Below are positions 1-8,552 of a stretch of 64,000 bases of DNA, piece after piece. The notes beneath the pieces were generated by a model, which searched no databases, was not told the origin of the DNA, and saw only the letters and a program-made list of their open reading frames with translations. Origin of the DNA: an uncultured Acidimicrobiales bacterium (lineage in GTDB: Bacteria; Actinomycetota; Acidimicrobiia; Acidimicrobiales; SZUA-35); contig CALKTH010000100.1 in the NCBI GenBank assembly GCA_937997485.1, positions 16,820 through 80,819 of the forward strand, written 5' to 3'. The stretch's first letter is position 1; each line of letters opens with the position of its first letter. The translations under genes and the position numbers were made by a program.

Positions 1-168
1 TTCTGTCAAAGCCCCGGATGTGATGTCCGGGCCTCCCGATGTCAGGCCGACCACGACACCAGACACACCGACGGCGGTCGGACGACCGACATCAACGGTG
101 CCATGCGATGTCCGGCATGTCACCGCCACAAGACCAAACTCGAGGCCCTGGGGCTCTGGCCCACCTGA
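1..168 (+). CDS. HNH endonuclease, C-terminal fragment (5' end outside window)
   Basis: Frame 1 is open from the window edge to a TGA at 166-168 and encodes 55 residues. They contain CxxxGCD, then RCQADHD, a DGG turn, an Asn, and CPACHRHK. This is the Cys-paired zinc frame and His-Asn-His core of an HNH nuclease, of the kind found at the C-terminus of actinobacterial DUF222 (13E12-type) proteins. The N-terminal part is not in the window, so the DUF222 assignment is inference. It converges on ribBA across a hairpin at 201-237. A second, complete DUF222-HNH gene lies at 57052-58422, with a similar but clearly diverged C-terminus. Confidence 0.75.
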   Translation, partial: FCQSPGCDVRASRCQADHDTRHTDGGRTTDINGAMRCPACHRHKTKLEALGLWPT

Positions 169-200
169 CGCCTGCGAAGCAGCCAGGTCATGAAAACGAC

Positions 201-237
201 GAACGACCCGGATCTCCGAAGAGCATCCGGGCCGTTC
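201..237 (-). terminator. Probable terminator of the riboflavin operon
   Basis: A 13-bp stem with one G-T wobble pairs 201-213 with 225-237 around an 11-nt loop. Read leftward, past the end of ribBA, the stem is followed by GTCGTTTTC, a short U-rich tract, which fits an intrinsic terminator for that strand. It could also stop the HNH transcript coming from the left, although no T tract follows in that direction. Confidence 0.6.
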
Positions 238-248
238 GCCTGCGCGTG

Positions 249-1544
249 CTACGCCTCGTCGGTCCCGGTGGCAGCGCCGTCGGTTCCTTGGCCGTCGCCC
301 AGGTCGATGAGGTGCCCCATCCGGTTCTTCTTCGTGGTCAGGTAGGCGATGTTCTCAGCCGTCGGGGTCGTCTGCACCGAGACCCGCTCGGTGATCTCCA
401 AGCCGTACCCGTCGAGTCCGCCGTACTTCGCAGGGTTGTTCGTCATGAGTCGCATCGACGACACACCGAGATCCACCAGCATCTGCGCACCAATTCCGTA
501 CTCACGGGAATCAGCCGGCAATCCTTGCTGCAGGTTCGCATCAACGGTGTCGAGGCCTTGCTCTTGCAGGTCATACGCCCGGATCTTGTGGCCAAGGCCG
601 ATCCCGCGACCTTCGTGGCCTCGGAGGTAGATCACCACGCCTTCGCCCTCTTCGGCGATGCGCTGCAAGGCCTGGTCAAGCTGTGTTCCGCAGTCGCAAC
701 GCAACGAACCAAAGATGTCGCCGGTCAAACACTCCGAGTGCACCCGGACGATCACGTTCTCAACGCCGGAAAAGTCGACGCGCTCGGCTTCGGGATCCTT
801 CGTCTTCACAAAGGCGACGTGTTCCACACCGTCGAGCAGCGACTCGTACACAACCGCATCGAAGGCACCGTGCTGTGTGGGAATCGTGGCCTCGCTCATG
901 CGGCGCACGAGCTTCTCCATGCGCCGGCGGTAGCGCACCATGTCGGCAATCGAGATGAACACGAGCCCGTGTTCTTTGCAGAACTCGACGAGGTCGGGAA
1001 CTCGAGCCATCGTGCCGTCGGGCTTCACGATCTCGCAGAGCACCCCAACCGGCTGGAGGCCGGCCATCTTGGCCAGGTCGATCGCCGCCTCGGTGTGGCC
1101 GGCACGCTTGAGCACGCCACCTTCCCGAGCCCTGAGGGGGAAGATGTGACCGGGGCGAGCGAAATCCACGGCCCGAGCCCCGGGATCCACGAGCGCTCGA
1201 AGTGTGAGGGCGCGGTCGTGGGCGGAGATGCCGGTGGTGGTGCCATTGCGGTAGTCGACCGTGACGGTGAAGGCGGTCCGCATGGCTTCGGTGTTCTGGC
1301 TCACCATGAGCTGCAGGTCGAGTTCCTCGGCCCGCTGCTCCGTCACCGGAGCGCAGATCACACCGGAGGTGTGGTTCACGAAGAACGCCATCTTCTCCTC
1401 GGTGGCGAACTCGGCGGCCATGATCAGGTCGCCCTCGTTCTCACGATCCTCATCGTCGACGACGACCACGATCTCGCCACGGGCGATAGCGGCAATGGCC
1501 TCTTCCACCGAGTCGAACGGGGAGTCGGATGTCTCAGTGCTCAT
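249..1544 (-). CDS. ribBA: Bifunctional DHBP synthase / GTP cyclohydrolase II (RibBA)
   Basis: The 431-aa cytoplasmic enzyme performs two entry steps of riboflavin synthesis. The N-terminal domain (to about residue 210) makes 3,4-dihydroxy-2-butanone 4-phosphate and shows the acidic [11 protein letters not shown] loop (30-40), HTSG (58-61) and [12 protein letters not shown] (about 148-159). The C-terminal domain opens GTP and shows the zinc cysteines C272, C283 and C285, and [10 protein letters not shown] (about 307-316). I chose the ATG at 1544 because the DHBP synthase homology starts directly after it and ribE ends at 1547. Upstream sequence is open in the same frame but encodes nothing familiar. 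It is the last gene of the ribD-ribE-ribBA run. ribH, often next in actinobacteria, is not present. Confidence 0.96.
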   Translation of the reverse strand: MSTETSDSPFDSVEEAIAAIARGEIVVVVDDEDRENEGDLIMAAEFATEEKMAFFVNHTSGVICAPVTEQRAEELDLQLMVSQNTEAMRTAFTVTVDYRNGTTTGISAHDRALTLRALVDPGARAVDFARPGHIFPLRAREGGVLKRAGHTEAAIDLAKMAGLQPVGVLCEIVKPDGTMARVPDLVEFCKEHGLVFISIADMVRYRRRMEKLVRRMSEATIPTQHGAFDAVVYESLLDGVEHVAFVKTKDPEAERVDFSGVENVIVRVHSECLTGDIFGSLRCDCGTQLDQALQRIAEEGEGVVIYLRGHEGRGIGLGHKIRAYDLQEQGLDTVDANLQQGLPADSREYGIGAQMLVDLGVSSMRLMTNNPAKYGGLDGYGLEITERVSVQTTPTAENIAYLTTKKNRMGHLIDLGDGQGTDGAATGTDEA

Positions 1545-1546
1545 GA

Positions 1547-2131
1547 TCAGGTGTCGGCTTTCTGATGTCCGGCCAGCAGCTTCTCTGCGTACTTGGCCAT
1601 GACATCGACTTCGATGTTGACTCGATCGCCGGGCCCCTTGCGGCCAAGCGTGGTGACTTCGGTGGTGTGCGGGATAACGGCAACAGTGAACCCGTCCGAT
1701 GCCGGGTCGACCACGGTCAGGCTGATCCCGTCGATGGTCACCGAGCCCTTTTCCACCAAGTAGCGGTGAAGGGCTTCCGGCACCTTGACCTTCAGATTCG
1801 GTGCGGGGCTGATGATCTCGCCCACCGCATCGACGTGGCCCTGCACGAGGTGGCCACCCAGCCGATCCTCGAGACGCACCGGGCGTTCGAGATTGACGGG
1901 ACTGCCGGGCTCGAGGTCGCCCAGCTGTGTGCGGGAGTAGCTCTCTTCGACGACATCGGCTTCCCACCATCCGGCGTCCGCGTCCCAGTCGACGACGGTG
2001 AGACATACACCGTTCACCGCAATGGAGGCTCCAAGCGTGACGTCTTCCAGCACAGTGTTGGCCTTCAGGCGCAGACGTGGACCCTCGCGGCTCACGACTG
2101 AACCTAGTTCCTCGACGATTCCGGTGAACAT
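1547..2131 (-). CDS. ribE: Riboflavin synthase, alpha chain
   Basis: The 194-aa protein starts [10 protein letters not shown], the hallmark N-terminus of riboflavin synthase, which dismutates two 6,7-dimethyl-8-ribityllumazine molecules to riboflavin. Two lumazine-binding halves are visible: the first contains VNGVCLTV, and the second begins near [11 protein letters not shown] and contains IDGISLTVV. The length is normal for the family. The start codon overlaps the ribD stop by one base (TGATG), and the gene ends 2 nt before the ribBA start, so translation is probably coupled. Some genomes call this gene ribC. Confidence 0.96.
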   Translation of the reverse strand: MFTGIVEELGSVVSREGPRLRLKANTVLEDVTLGASIAVNGVCLTVVDWDADAGWWEADVVEESYSRTQLGDLEPGSPVNLERPVRLEDRLGGHLVQGHVDAVGEIISPAPNLKVKVPEALHRYLVEKGSVTIDGISLTVVDPASDGFTVAVIPHTTEVTTLGRKGPGDRVNIEVDVMAKYAEKLLAGHQKADT

Positions 2132-3189
2132 CAGGCTTCCTCTCTTCGCACTTGATCACTTCGTACGAGGTCGATGCGCACATCGTTTCCCAACTTGACC
2201 AGGCGGTCAATTTTTGATCGGAAGACATCGCCGATCGTGACAGCGCCCGGGCCGGAGAACAGCGGCAGTCCATCGTCTCCACCCATGAGGGCAGGAGCAA
2301 GATAGAGGACGTGACGGTCGACGAGACCAGCCCGGTGAAACGACCCTGCGACTCCCGCACCTCCCTCGATCATGAGCTGCACAACCCCGTCGGCGCCGAG
2401 TTCTTCCAGGACGTGATCAAGGTCACCGCTCATCTCTCGGCACGGCCGGATCTTCGCCTCGGCAGGAACCGACTCCTCGGAGCCGAGAACGACCCGGAGG
2501 GGCGGCCGGGGTGGCTGCCCGTCGCTGGCGAGAACGTTCCGTACTGTGAGGGCAGGATCGTCGGCCCGAACGGTTCCGGCGCCGACGAGAATGGCGTCGC
2601 TTTCCGCCCGGAGTCGGTGCGCATCGAGCCGGGCCTCTTCGCCAGTGATCCACTGACTCGTCCCGTCAGGTGCCGCCGTGCGGCCATCGAGCGTGCCAGC
2701 CAGCTTCAGCACCACGTAAGGGCGCCCGGTACGGCGATGGTGCAGATAGGGCGCAAGCTGCGCTTCAGCCAGCTCTGCGCCAGGGCCGATGACGACATCG
2801 ATCCCAGCTTCCCGCAGCCGAGCCGACCCGGTGCCAGCGACTTGAGGATCGGGGTCTTCCAACGCGATCACCACCCGACCGATGCCAGCGTCGATGATGG
2901 CCTCGGTGCAGGGCGGCGTTCGTCCGTGGTGGTTGCAGGGTTCGAGGGTGGTGAAGAGCGTGGCGCCCCGAAGGAGGTCGGTTCGCTCCCCCGCCGACGC
3001 AATGGCGTGCTTCTCCGCATGCAAGTCACCGGGACGCTGGGTATTGCCCTCGAACGTAGTGCCGTCTGTGGTGACGATCAGCGAGCCGACCCACGGGTTC
3101 GGTGGCGCCAGCAGGCGACCGTGCTCGGCTCGAGCAACGGTTCGCGCCATGAGCGCCTCGAGGTCGAAGGACATCTCCGGTGCGCTCAT
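2131..3189 (-). CDS. ribD: Riboflavin biosynthesis deaminase/reductase RibD
   Basis: The 352-aa protein has an N-terminal zinc deaminase domain with H57-A-E59 and [11 protein letters not shown] (zinc cysteines C85 and C94), and a C-terminal NADPH reductase domain from about residue 150 ([34 protein letters not shown]). Together these convert the GTP cyclohydrolase II product to 5-amino-6-ribitylaminouracil phosphate. Its start overlaps the upstream moaB-like stop by one base, and its stop overlaps the ribE start by one base. It is therefore the second cistron of a four-gene leftward unit. Confidence 0.95.
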   Translation of the reverse strand: MSAPEMSFDLEALMARTVARAEHGRLLAPPNPWVGSLIVTTDGTTFEGNTQRPGDLHAEKHAIASAGERTDLLRGATLFTTLEPCNHHGRTPPCTEAIIDAGIGRVVIALEDPDPQVAGTGSARLREAGIDVVIGPGAELAEAQLAPYLHHRRTGRPYVVLKLAGTLDGRTAAPDGTSQWITGEEARLDAHRLRAESDAILVGAGTVRADDPALTVRNVLASDGQPPRPPLRVVLGSEESVPAEAKIRPCREMSGDLDHVLEELGADGVVQLMIEGGAGVAGSFHRAGLVDRHVLYLAPALMGGDDGLPLFSGPGAVTIGDVFRSKIDRLVKLGNDVRIDLVRSDQVRREEA

Positions 3190-3662
3190 CAGTGAGGACG
3201 GCCACCGGCCATGAGATCAACGGCATGAGGCAACACATCGAGCACAGCCTCCAGCGTTTCGATCGTGCCCTTGGTTGAACCCGGTGTGTTGAGAATGAGG
3301 GCCGTGCCCCTGGTCCCGGCGATCGCTCGGCTCAGGCGGCCAAGGCCCTTTGGGTTGCACAGCCGCATGGCTTCGGCCAGCCCTGGAGCCTCTCGCTCGA
3401 TCGCTTCGCGAGTGCCCTCAGGTGTCAGGTCTCGGGGTCCGAAGCCGGTACCTCCGGTCGTGACGATGACACCGCTGAAACCCTCCGCCATCTCGATCAG
3501 GGTGTCTCGCACGGATTCCACGCCGTCGGAGATCGCCCGCCGGTCGGCGATGGTCCATCCCGCTTCGATGAGGCGAGCCTCCAAAGCATCGCCGGACTTG
3601 TCTTCACGCGTGCCAGCGATGACACCGTCGGATGCGGTCACGACCTTTGCCTGGAGCTCCAT
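3189..3662 (-). CDS. MoaB/MogA-family molybdenum cofactor protein
   Basis: The 157-aa protein matches the MoaB/Mog fold. It has VVTASDGVIAGTREDKSG near the N-terminus, TTGGTGFGPRDLTPEGT as the molybdopterin-binding motif, and NTPGSTKGTIETLEAVLDVLPH at the end (written here in pieces by function). Family members adenylylate molybdopterin before molybdate insertion. Whether this copy is MogA-like or MoaB-like cannot be told from sequence alone. I chose the ATG at 3662 rather than an in-frame ATG further upstream because the family N-terminus begins here and a -10-like hexamer sits 6 nt before it. It is first in the ribD-ribE-ribBA unit and diverges from the PLP enzyme gene at 3701. Confidence 0.85.
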   Translation of the reverse strand: MELQAKVVTASDGVIAGTREDKSGDALEARLIEAGWTIADRRAISDGVESVRDTLIEMAEGFSGVIVTTGGTGFGPRDLTPEGTREAIEREAPGLAEAMRLCNPKGLGRLSRAIAGTRGTALILNTPGSTKGTIETLEAVLDVLPHAVDLMAGGRPH

Positions 3663-3668
3663 CCGGCC

Positions 3669-3674
3669 AGTTTG
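3669..3674 (-). promoter_or_regulatory. Putative leaderless -10 element for moaB-rib operon
   Basis: The leftward strand reads CAAACT followed by exactly 6 nt and the ATG at 3662, which would put transcription start on the start codon. No clear -35 is visible. Confidence 0.35.
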
Positions 3675-3688
3675 CCCGGCATGAGCGG

Positions 3689-3694
3689 CATAGT
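3689..3694 (+). promoter_or_regulatory. Putative leaderless -10 element for the PLP enzyme gene
   Basis: CATAGT (4 of 6 matches to TATAAT) lies 6 nt before the ATG at 3701. It is arranged back to back with the moaB -10 within a 38-bp divergent gap. Confidence 0.4.
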
Positions 3695-3700
3695 TGTCAG

Positions 3701-4843
3701 ATGGCCGATTCAAACCCCCAGCTCCATCCCGACACCGTCGCCGTGGCCGCCGGACGGCCGGACCGCCTGGGAGCACCCGTGAACCACGGGATCACCCTCG
3801 CTTCGAGCTTTGCCTCTGGGGCAGGGCCGGAATACGCCCGGGGTGACAGCACCGACACGTGGATTGCCCTCGAGGAAGCCGTTGGAGCGCTCGAGGGCGG
3901 GCGGGCCTTGGCCTTCAGCTCCGGCATGGCCGCTATCTCCGCCGTGCTCGACCAACTCCCGGCCGGAGCGAATGTGGTGGCTCCGGCCGACGTCTATCAG
4001 GGCGTGGCCAAGATCCTCAGCGATGGGGAGCAGCGCTACGGATGGCAGGTGCTCCGGCTTCCAACAGCGGACACCCAACAGTGGCTCGATGCACTCCCGG
4101 GGGCCGACCTGGTGTGGCTCGAGTCGCCATCGAATCCCACGCTCGAAATCGCCGACGTTCCGAAGATCTGCGCAGCAGCCAATCGGGCCGGAGTGCCGGT
4201 GGCCGTCGACAACACGTTCGCGACGCCACTGAACCAGCGACCGCTGGAGAGCGGCGCAATGTTCAGTGTGCAGAGCGCAACCAAGTTCATCGGTGGCCAC
4301 TCCGATCTCCTCAGCGGGATCGTCACGGTCTCGACAACGCTTCCCCATTCGGCCGATGCCCATGCGGGTGTCGACAGCCGGCGAACGTTCGGTGGCGCGA
4401 CGCCCGGTGCGCTCGAGAGCTATCTCGCTTTGCGCGGACTGCGAACGCTGCCGCTGCGACTCGAGCGCTCGCAGTCCAACGCGATGACACTGGCCAGGCG
4501 GCTCGAACAGCACCGGCAAGTCACTCGGGTTCGCTACCCCGGCCTTCCCTCGCACCCAGGCCACGAACTGGCGAACGAGATTCTTGGCGGACCCGGAGCC
4601 ATGCTCAGCTTCGAGCTGAAGGGATCAGCCACGGGAGCGGATGTCCGAGTCAGTCGCCTGAAGCTCATCACGCCGGCCACCAGCCTGGGCGGAGTGGAGA
4701 CCTTGATTGAACGCCGGAACAAACTGACCGGGCAGGAACACGTCCCCCCGACCCTGCTGCGGTTGAGCGTCGGCGTGGAGCACGTCGAAGATCTCTGGAA
4801 TGACCTCGAACAGTCACTTTCGGGTCTTTCCGACAACACCTGA
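3701..4843 (+). CDS. Cystathionine gamma-synthase/lyase-family PLP enzyme
   Basis: The 380-aa protein belongs to the Cys/Met metabolism PLP-dependent family. Visible features are SSGMAAISAVL (phosphate and ring contacts), ESPSNPTLEIADV, VDNTFATP, and the PLP lysine in QSATKFIGGHSD (K195). The last third ends in LLRLSVGVEHVEDLWNDLEQ, typical of the family. It could act as cystathionine gamma-synthase, gamma-lyase or a related sulfur amino acid enzyme. The usual NPT of the YxRxxNPT segment is replaced by STDT, so substrate assignment is open. I chose the ATG at 3701 over an in-frame ATG upstream because the upstream part overlaps moaB and shows no homology. Confidence 0.88.
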   Translation: MADSNPQLHPDTVAVAAGRPDRLGAPVNHGITLASSFASGAGPEYARGDSTDTWIALEEAVGALEGGRALAFSSGMAAISAVLDQLPAGANVVAPADVYQGVAKILSDGEQRYGWQVLRLPTADTQQWLDALPGADLVWLESPSNPTLEIADVPKICAAANRAGVPVAVDNTFATPLNQRPLESGAMFSVQSATKFIGGHSDLLSGIVTVSTTLPHSADAHAGVDSRRTFGGATPGALESYLALRGLRTLPLRLERSQSNAMTLARRLEQHRQVTRVRYPGLPSHPGHELANEILGGPGAMLSFELKGSATGADVRVSRLKLITPATSLGGVETLIERRNKLTGQEHVPPTLLRLSVGVEHVEDLWNDLEQSLSGLSDNT

Positions 4844-4850
4844 CCTGATC

Positions 4851-4925
4851 TAGGGTTGCCGCTCCCACGACCCCCGTACCCGTCTTGCCACTCGGCAGCA
4901 CCGGCGCAGGGCTCACACCCAGGAG
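4851..4925 (+). promoter_or_regulatory. Putative promoter and ribosome binding site for serA
   Basis: The gap after the PLP enzyme gene holds TAGGGT at 4851-4856, a possible -10. A clear Shine-Dalgarno AGGAG at 4921-4925 lies 6 nt before the serA ATG. Unlike many first genes here, serA would have a leader of about 70 nt. The -10 is weak evidence; the ribosome binding site is clear. Confidence 0.4.
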
Positions 4926-4931
4926 TACTTC

Positions 4932-6179
4932 ATGAAGATCTTGTTCGCTGACGCCGTCGACGCCGCCCGTGTCGCCGCACTCGAAGCCGCCGGACACGAG
5001 TGCATCATTGATGCCGGACTCGATGCAGAGAGTCTTCCCGCCGCCATTGCCGCCGCTGGTGGATCGAGCGAGTCAGACGGGCCAGGCGTTGAAGCTTTGG
5101 TCGTCCGCAGCACGAAGGTCACCGCCGAAACGATGGCAGCCGCCCCCGGTCTCGGACTCATCGTTCGGGCTGGAGCAGGCACCGACAACGTCGACAAGCT
5201 CGCCGCCTCTGCCAAGGGCATTTACGTCTGCAACGTGCCTGGCCGCAACGCCATCGCCGTCGCCGAGCTGACAATGGCGCTCCTGCTCGCAAGCGATCGC
5301 CGCATCGCTGACGGCGTTGCCGACCTGCGAGCTGGCCAGTGGAACAAGAAGACCTACACCAAGGCGGACGGGCTGGCCGGCAAGACCATGGCCATCATTG
5401 GATTGGGCGATATCGGCCTCGCTGTTGCCGAGCGGGCCAAAGCATTCGGCATGACCGTGCTCGCCGTTCGCAAGGACGGGCGCAGCGCCTCAGTGCAGGC
5501 CCGCATCCGCTCGGTCGGTGTCCGTTTGGTCGACAACGAAGACGCGCTCCTCAGCGACGCAGACATCGTCTCCATCCACGTCCCCAAGTCCGACAGCACC
5601 AACGGCATGGTCGACGCCGCGTTTCTCGCCAAGATCCCCAACGGTGCAACGATCCTCAACACGTCTCGTGGCGACGTCGTCGACGAAGATGCGCTAATCG
5701 ATGCCCTGAACAAGCGGGGCATGAAGGCCGGACTCGACGTTTACGCCAATGAGCCCGGCTCCGGAACAGGTGACTTCGATTCTCCGATTGCGAAGCACCC
5801 ATCGGTCGTCGGCAGCCACCACATCGGCGCCTCGACCACACAAGCCCAAGAATCCGTCGCCGACGGCATGATCGAAGTCGTCGAGGCCTACGCCGCCGGT
5901 GCCGTGATCAACTGCGTCAACATGGAACGTGAGATCACGGGAACAACCTGCCTCTCCATTCGCCATCTCGATCGTGTCGGTGTGCTGGCCAAGGTGCTCA
6001 ATGTGCTCGGCGCCGCCGGCCACAACGTGGGCCACATGGAGAACCAGCTGTTCTCCGGCGGTGAGGCCGCCGTGGCCACCATCAACGTCGAGGGCGAACC
6101 GATCGCCGCGGTTCACGACATGCTTTCCAGTATCGACGAGGTGATCTCGGTCTCCATCGCTCCCGCCGGAGGAAACTGA
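4932..6179 (+). CDS. serA: D-3-phosphoglycerate dehydrogenase with C-terminal ACT domain
   Basis: The 415-aa protein oxidises 3-phosphoglycerate in the first step of serine synthesis. It shows VRSTKVTAETM and VRAGAGTDNVD in the substrate domain, the Rossmann motif IIGLGDIG, NTSRGDVVDEDAL (catalytic Arg) and GSHHIGASTTQAQ (catalytic His). An ACT domain follows from about residue 335 (SIRHLDRVGVLAKVLN). It lacks the extra intervening domain of the long mycobacterial type. A good AGGAG precedes the ATG. The stop overlaps the start of the DUF1015 gene by one base (TGATG), so the two are translationally coupled. Confidence 0.94.
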   Translation: MKILFADAVDAARVAALEAAGHECIIDAGLDAESLPAAIAAAGGSSESDGPGVEALVVRSTKVTAETMAAAPGLGLIVRAGAGTDNVDKLAASAKGIYVCNVPGRNAIAVAELTMALLLASDRRIADGVADLRAGQWNKKTYTKADGLAGKTMAIIGLGDIGLAVAERAKAFGMTVLAVRKDGRSASVQARIRSVGVRLVDNEDALLSDADIVSIHVPKSDSTNGMVDAAFLAKIPNGATILNTSRGDVVDEDALIDALNKRGMKAGLDVYANEPGSGTGDFDSPIAKHPSVVGSHHIGASTTQAQESVADGMIEVVEAYAAGAVINCVNMEREITGTTCLSIRHLDRVGVLAKVLNVLGAAGHNVGHMENQLFSGGEAAVATINVEGEPIAAVHDMLSSIDEVISVSIAPAGGN

Positions 6180-7408
6180 TGGTCGCCGTTCGTCCGCTCC
6201 GCCTCCGACTCGTCCGCCAGGAATGGAGCGACCGAGTCTCCTCACCCGCTCACGACGCCCTCTCCCCGCAAGAACGTCGGCTCCACCTCCACACCAACCC
6301 TGACAGCTACATGGCAGTGACCCGCGGCCTGGAAGACATCGAGCCCGGCAAGGTGATGACCGCGGCTGAGCTGCTCGTTGAAGGCCGCACGGCGCTCAAT
6401 CGCCTACGAGATGTCGACGCTTTTGGGCCCGAACGAGGCGACGAGTTCTACCTCTACCAGCTCATCGAAGAAGACCGCACGCTGACGGGCCTCGTGGCTG
6501 GTGTCGGCGTCGAGGACTATCGCACCGGTGACGTCAAGATCCACGAACACGTCAAGGCTCAGCGGGCCTTGCATCTCGCGAACCACCTCTCCGTCGTCGG
6601 GGCGCAGTCCAGCCCGATCGCGCTGGCGCACCGACCGGATGACACGGTGCAGCGGATCATCGATGCTGCCCTGACAAACGAGGCGCTCGTCGACGTAACG
6701 CTTCCCGACGGCCTCCGTCAGCGGGTGATTCCGGTGACCAGCCCCGAAGACACGGCCACACTTCGCAGCGTGTTCGACGGCCAATCGCTGTATCTGATCG
6801 ATGGCCACCATCGAGCGGCGGCAGCGGCCACATTCCGCACGGCGGCCGGGCCGGGGATGGCAGAATGGATGCTGAGCGCGCTGTTCTCGAGCGACGATCT
6901 CATCAATCTGGCCCACCACCGCCTCCTGACCCCACCGATGGGAATCGCACGCGCTCTGGAAGCGATGGGACGGGCGCGTCGCCTGCGTCGTTGCACCGTG
7001 AATGAGATCGCCGATCGAGCCGATGATGAGGTTGCGCTGCTGGCGGACGGCGAGTGGTTTGCCCTGACGCTTCCATACGCCGACGCCGCAGCCGAACACC
7101 GCTCCCCCCAGGAACGCTTGGCTGCCCTCGACCCGAGCCGCTTCCAGGAACAGATTCTTGGTCCCCTGTTCCAGCTCGACCCTGAAGGCTCTGACCCGTC
7201 ACTTGCCTACCGGGCCGAGCATGGATCCCTCGACGACCTCGCCAGCACGAACCCGGAGGGAAGTATCTTGGCCATCATGCGGCCCGTCTCCATTGATGTG
7301 CTGCTGGAAGCGTCCGACCACGGCCTGGTCATGCCTCCGAAGTCCACCTACTTCGTACCCAAAGTCCGCTCGGGCGTCTTCCTCCGGGCCACCAACGACG
7401 ACAGTTGA
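6179..7408 (+). CDS. DUF1015 family protein, ParB/SpoOJ-like motif
   Basis: The 409-aa protein matches the DUF1015 family: VRPLRLRLV at the N-terminus, SPAHDALSPQER, VTRGLEDIEPG, and the signature LIDGHHRAAAAATFR with D208-G-H-H-R212. No signal peptide or membrane segment is seen. Its biochemical function is not established to my knowledge. The DGHHR motif recalls the nucleotide-binding box of ParB/sulfiredoxin-fold proteins, a fold that includes free serine kinases. It overlaps serA by one base and is followed after 4 nt by an aminotransferase gene, so it very likely acts on serine or phosphoserine. That role is inference from context. Confidence 0.85.
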   Translation: MVAVRPLRLRLVRQEWSDRVSSPAHDALSPQERRLHLHTNPDSYMAVTRGLEDIEPGKVMTAAELLVEGRTALNRLRDVDAFGPERGDEFYLYQLIEEDRTLTGLVAGVGVEDYRTGDVKIHEHVKAQRALHLANHLSVVGAQSSPIALAHRPDDTVQRIIDAALTNEALVDVTLPDGLRQRVIPVTSPEDTATLRSVFDGQSLYLIDGHHRAAAAATFRTAAGPGMAEWMLSALFSSDDLINLAHHRLLTPPMGIARALEAMGRARRLRRCTVNEIADRADDEVALLADGEWFALTLPYADAAAEHRSPQERLAALDPSRFQEQILGPLFQLDPEGSDPSLAYRAEHGSLDDLASTNPEGSILAIMRPVSIDVLLEASDHGLVMPPKSTYFVPKVRSGVFLRATNDDS

Positions 7409-7412
7409 GCTC

Positions 7413-8552
7413 ATGCGTCTGACCAACCGAACCCGCCAGATCGCACCATCACCGATCACGGAGGCGAAGGGTTGGCTGACGCAGCGAGCAAGCACTCGCC
7501 CCCTTCTGGATCTCTCCCAAGCGGCGCCCAGCTATCCGACGGCGCCGGTGATCGCCGACCGGATCCGGGAGGTGGCGGACAGCATCGACGGCGGCGCCTA
7601 CGCCCCGCCCCCAGGCATGGCGAGCCTTCGGGAAGCGTTCGGCGCTGAGATCGGGGTCGACGCGAGTCATATTCTCCCGACCGCGGGCTGCAACCAAGCG
7701 TTCTGCATCGTCGCCTCCGCGCTCTGCGAGCCGGGCGACGAGATGATCATCCCGGTGCCGTACTACTTCAACCACTTCATGTGGCTGGAGCTGGACGGCG
7801 TACGTCCGGTTCTGTGTCCCACCGACCCCACCACCTTCGTTCCCGATCCAGCCACGGTTGCAGATCTGATCACCGACCGGACTCGAGCCATTCTCCTCGT
7901 CACACCCGGCAATCCGACAGGAGCAACGATCCCGCCAGAAACCATCGGTGAGATTGCCGCGATCGCCGCCGATCGAGACGTTGCGCTCATTCTCGATGAG
8001 ACGTACCGGAACTTCCGGGAATCAGGCGCCCCGCCGCACACCCTCTTCGACGATCCGTCATGGACCAATCACGTCGTGTCGCTTCACAGTTTCTCCAAGG
8101 ACCTGGCGATCCCCGGCTACCGGGTGGGGGCCGTCGTGGCTGGATCACCGCTCTTGGACGAGGCAGCCAAGATTCTTGACTGCGTGGCAATTTGCGCGCC
8201 ACGCATCGGCCAGGAAGCAGCCACGACCGGGCTGCTTCATGCCGGCGAGTGGCGCAGTGAACAGGTCGCTCGCATTCACGCCGGACTCGCGCACTTCCGG
8301 CACGTCATGGCCGCCGAACCTGGCGGCTACGAACTGGCAACGTCGGGCGCCTTCTTCGGATGGATCCGCCATCCCCATCGCGATCGCTCGACCAGCGATG
8401 TGGTCAAGTCGCTGGTTCTCGATCACGACGTGCTCGTCATTCCCGGGACAGCGTTCATGCCCGACGACGACGGGTGGCTGCGCTTCAGCTTCGCCAACCT
8501 GGCGATCGAGGAGATCGATGAGCTTGGCGAGCGCCTCAGCCGTTCGACCTGA
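7413..8552 (+). CDS. Class I/II PLP-dependent aminotransferase
   Basis: The 379-aa fold-type I aminotransferase shows TAGCNQAFCIVASAL, VTPGNPTGATIPPE, LDETYRNF, the PLP lysine in SFSKDLAIPGYRVG (K229), and a C-terminal WLRFSFANL carrying the conserved Arg. The substrate is not determined by sequence. It is the third gene of the serA-DUF1015 operon, so a role in serine-pathway transamination, for example as a substitute for SerC, is a reasonable but untested inference. I chose the ATG at 7413, 4 nt after the DUF1015 stop; an earlier in-frame start would lie inside DUF1015. Its stop codon abuts the rsmB stop on the other strand. Confidence 0.85.
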   Translation: MRLTNRTRQIAPSPITEAKGWLTQRASTRPLLDLSQAAPSYPTAPVIADRIREVADSIDGGAYAPPPGMASLREAFGAEIGVDASHILPTAGCNQAFCIVASALCEPGDEMIIPVPYYFNHFMWLELDGVRPVLCPTDPTTFVPDPATVADLITDRTRAILLVTPGNPTGATIPPETIGEIAAIAADRDVALILDETYRNFRESGAPPHTLFDDPSWTNHVVSLHSFSKDLAIPGYRVGAVVAGSPLLDEAAKILDCVAICAPRIGQEAATTGLLHAGEWRSEQVARIHAGLAHFRHVMAAEPGGYELATSGAFFGWIRHPHRDRSTSDVVKSLVLDHDVLVIPGTAFMPDDDGWLRFSFANLAIEEIDELGERLSRST

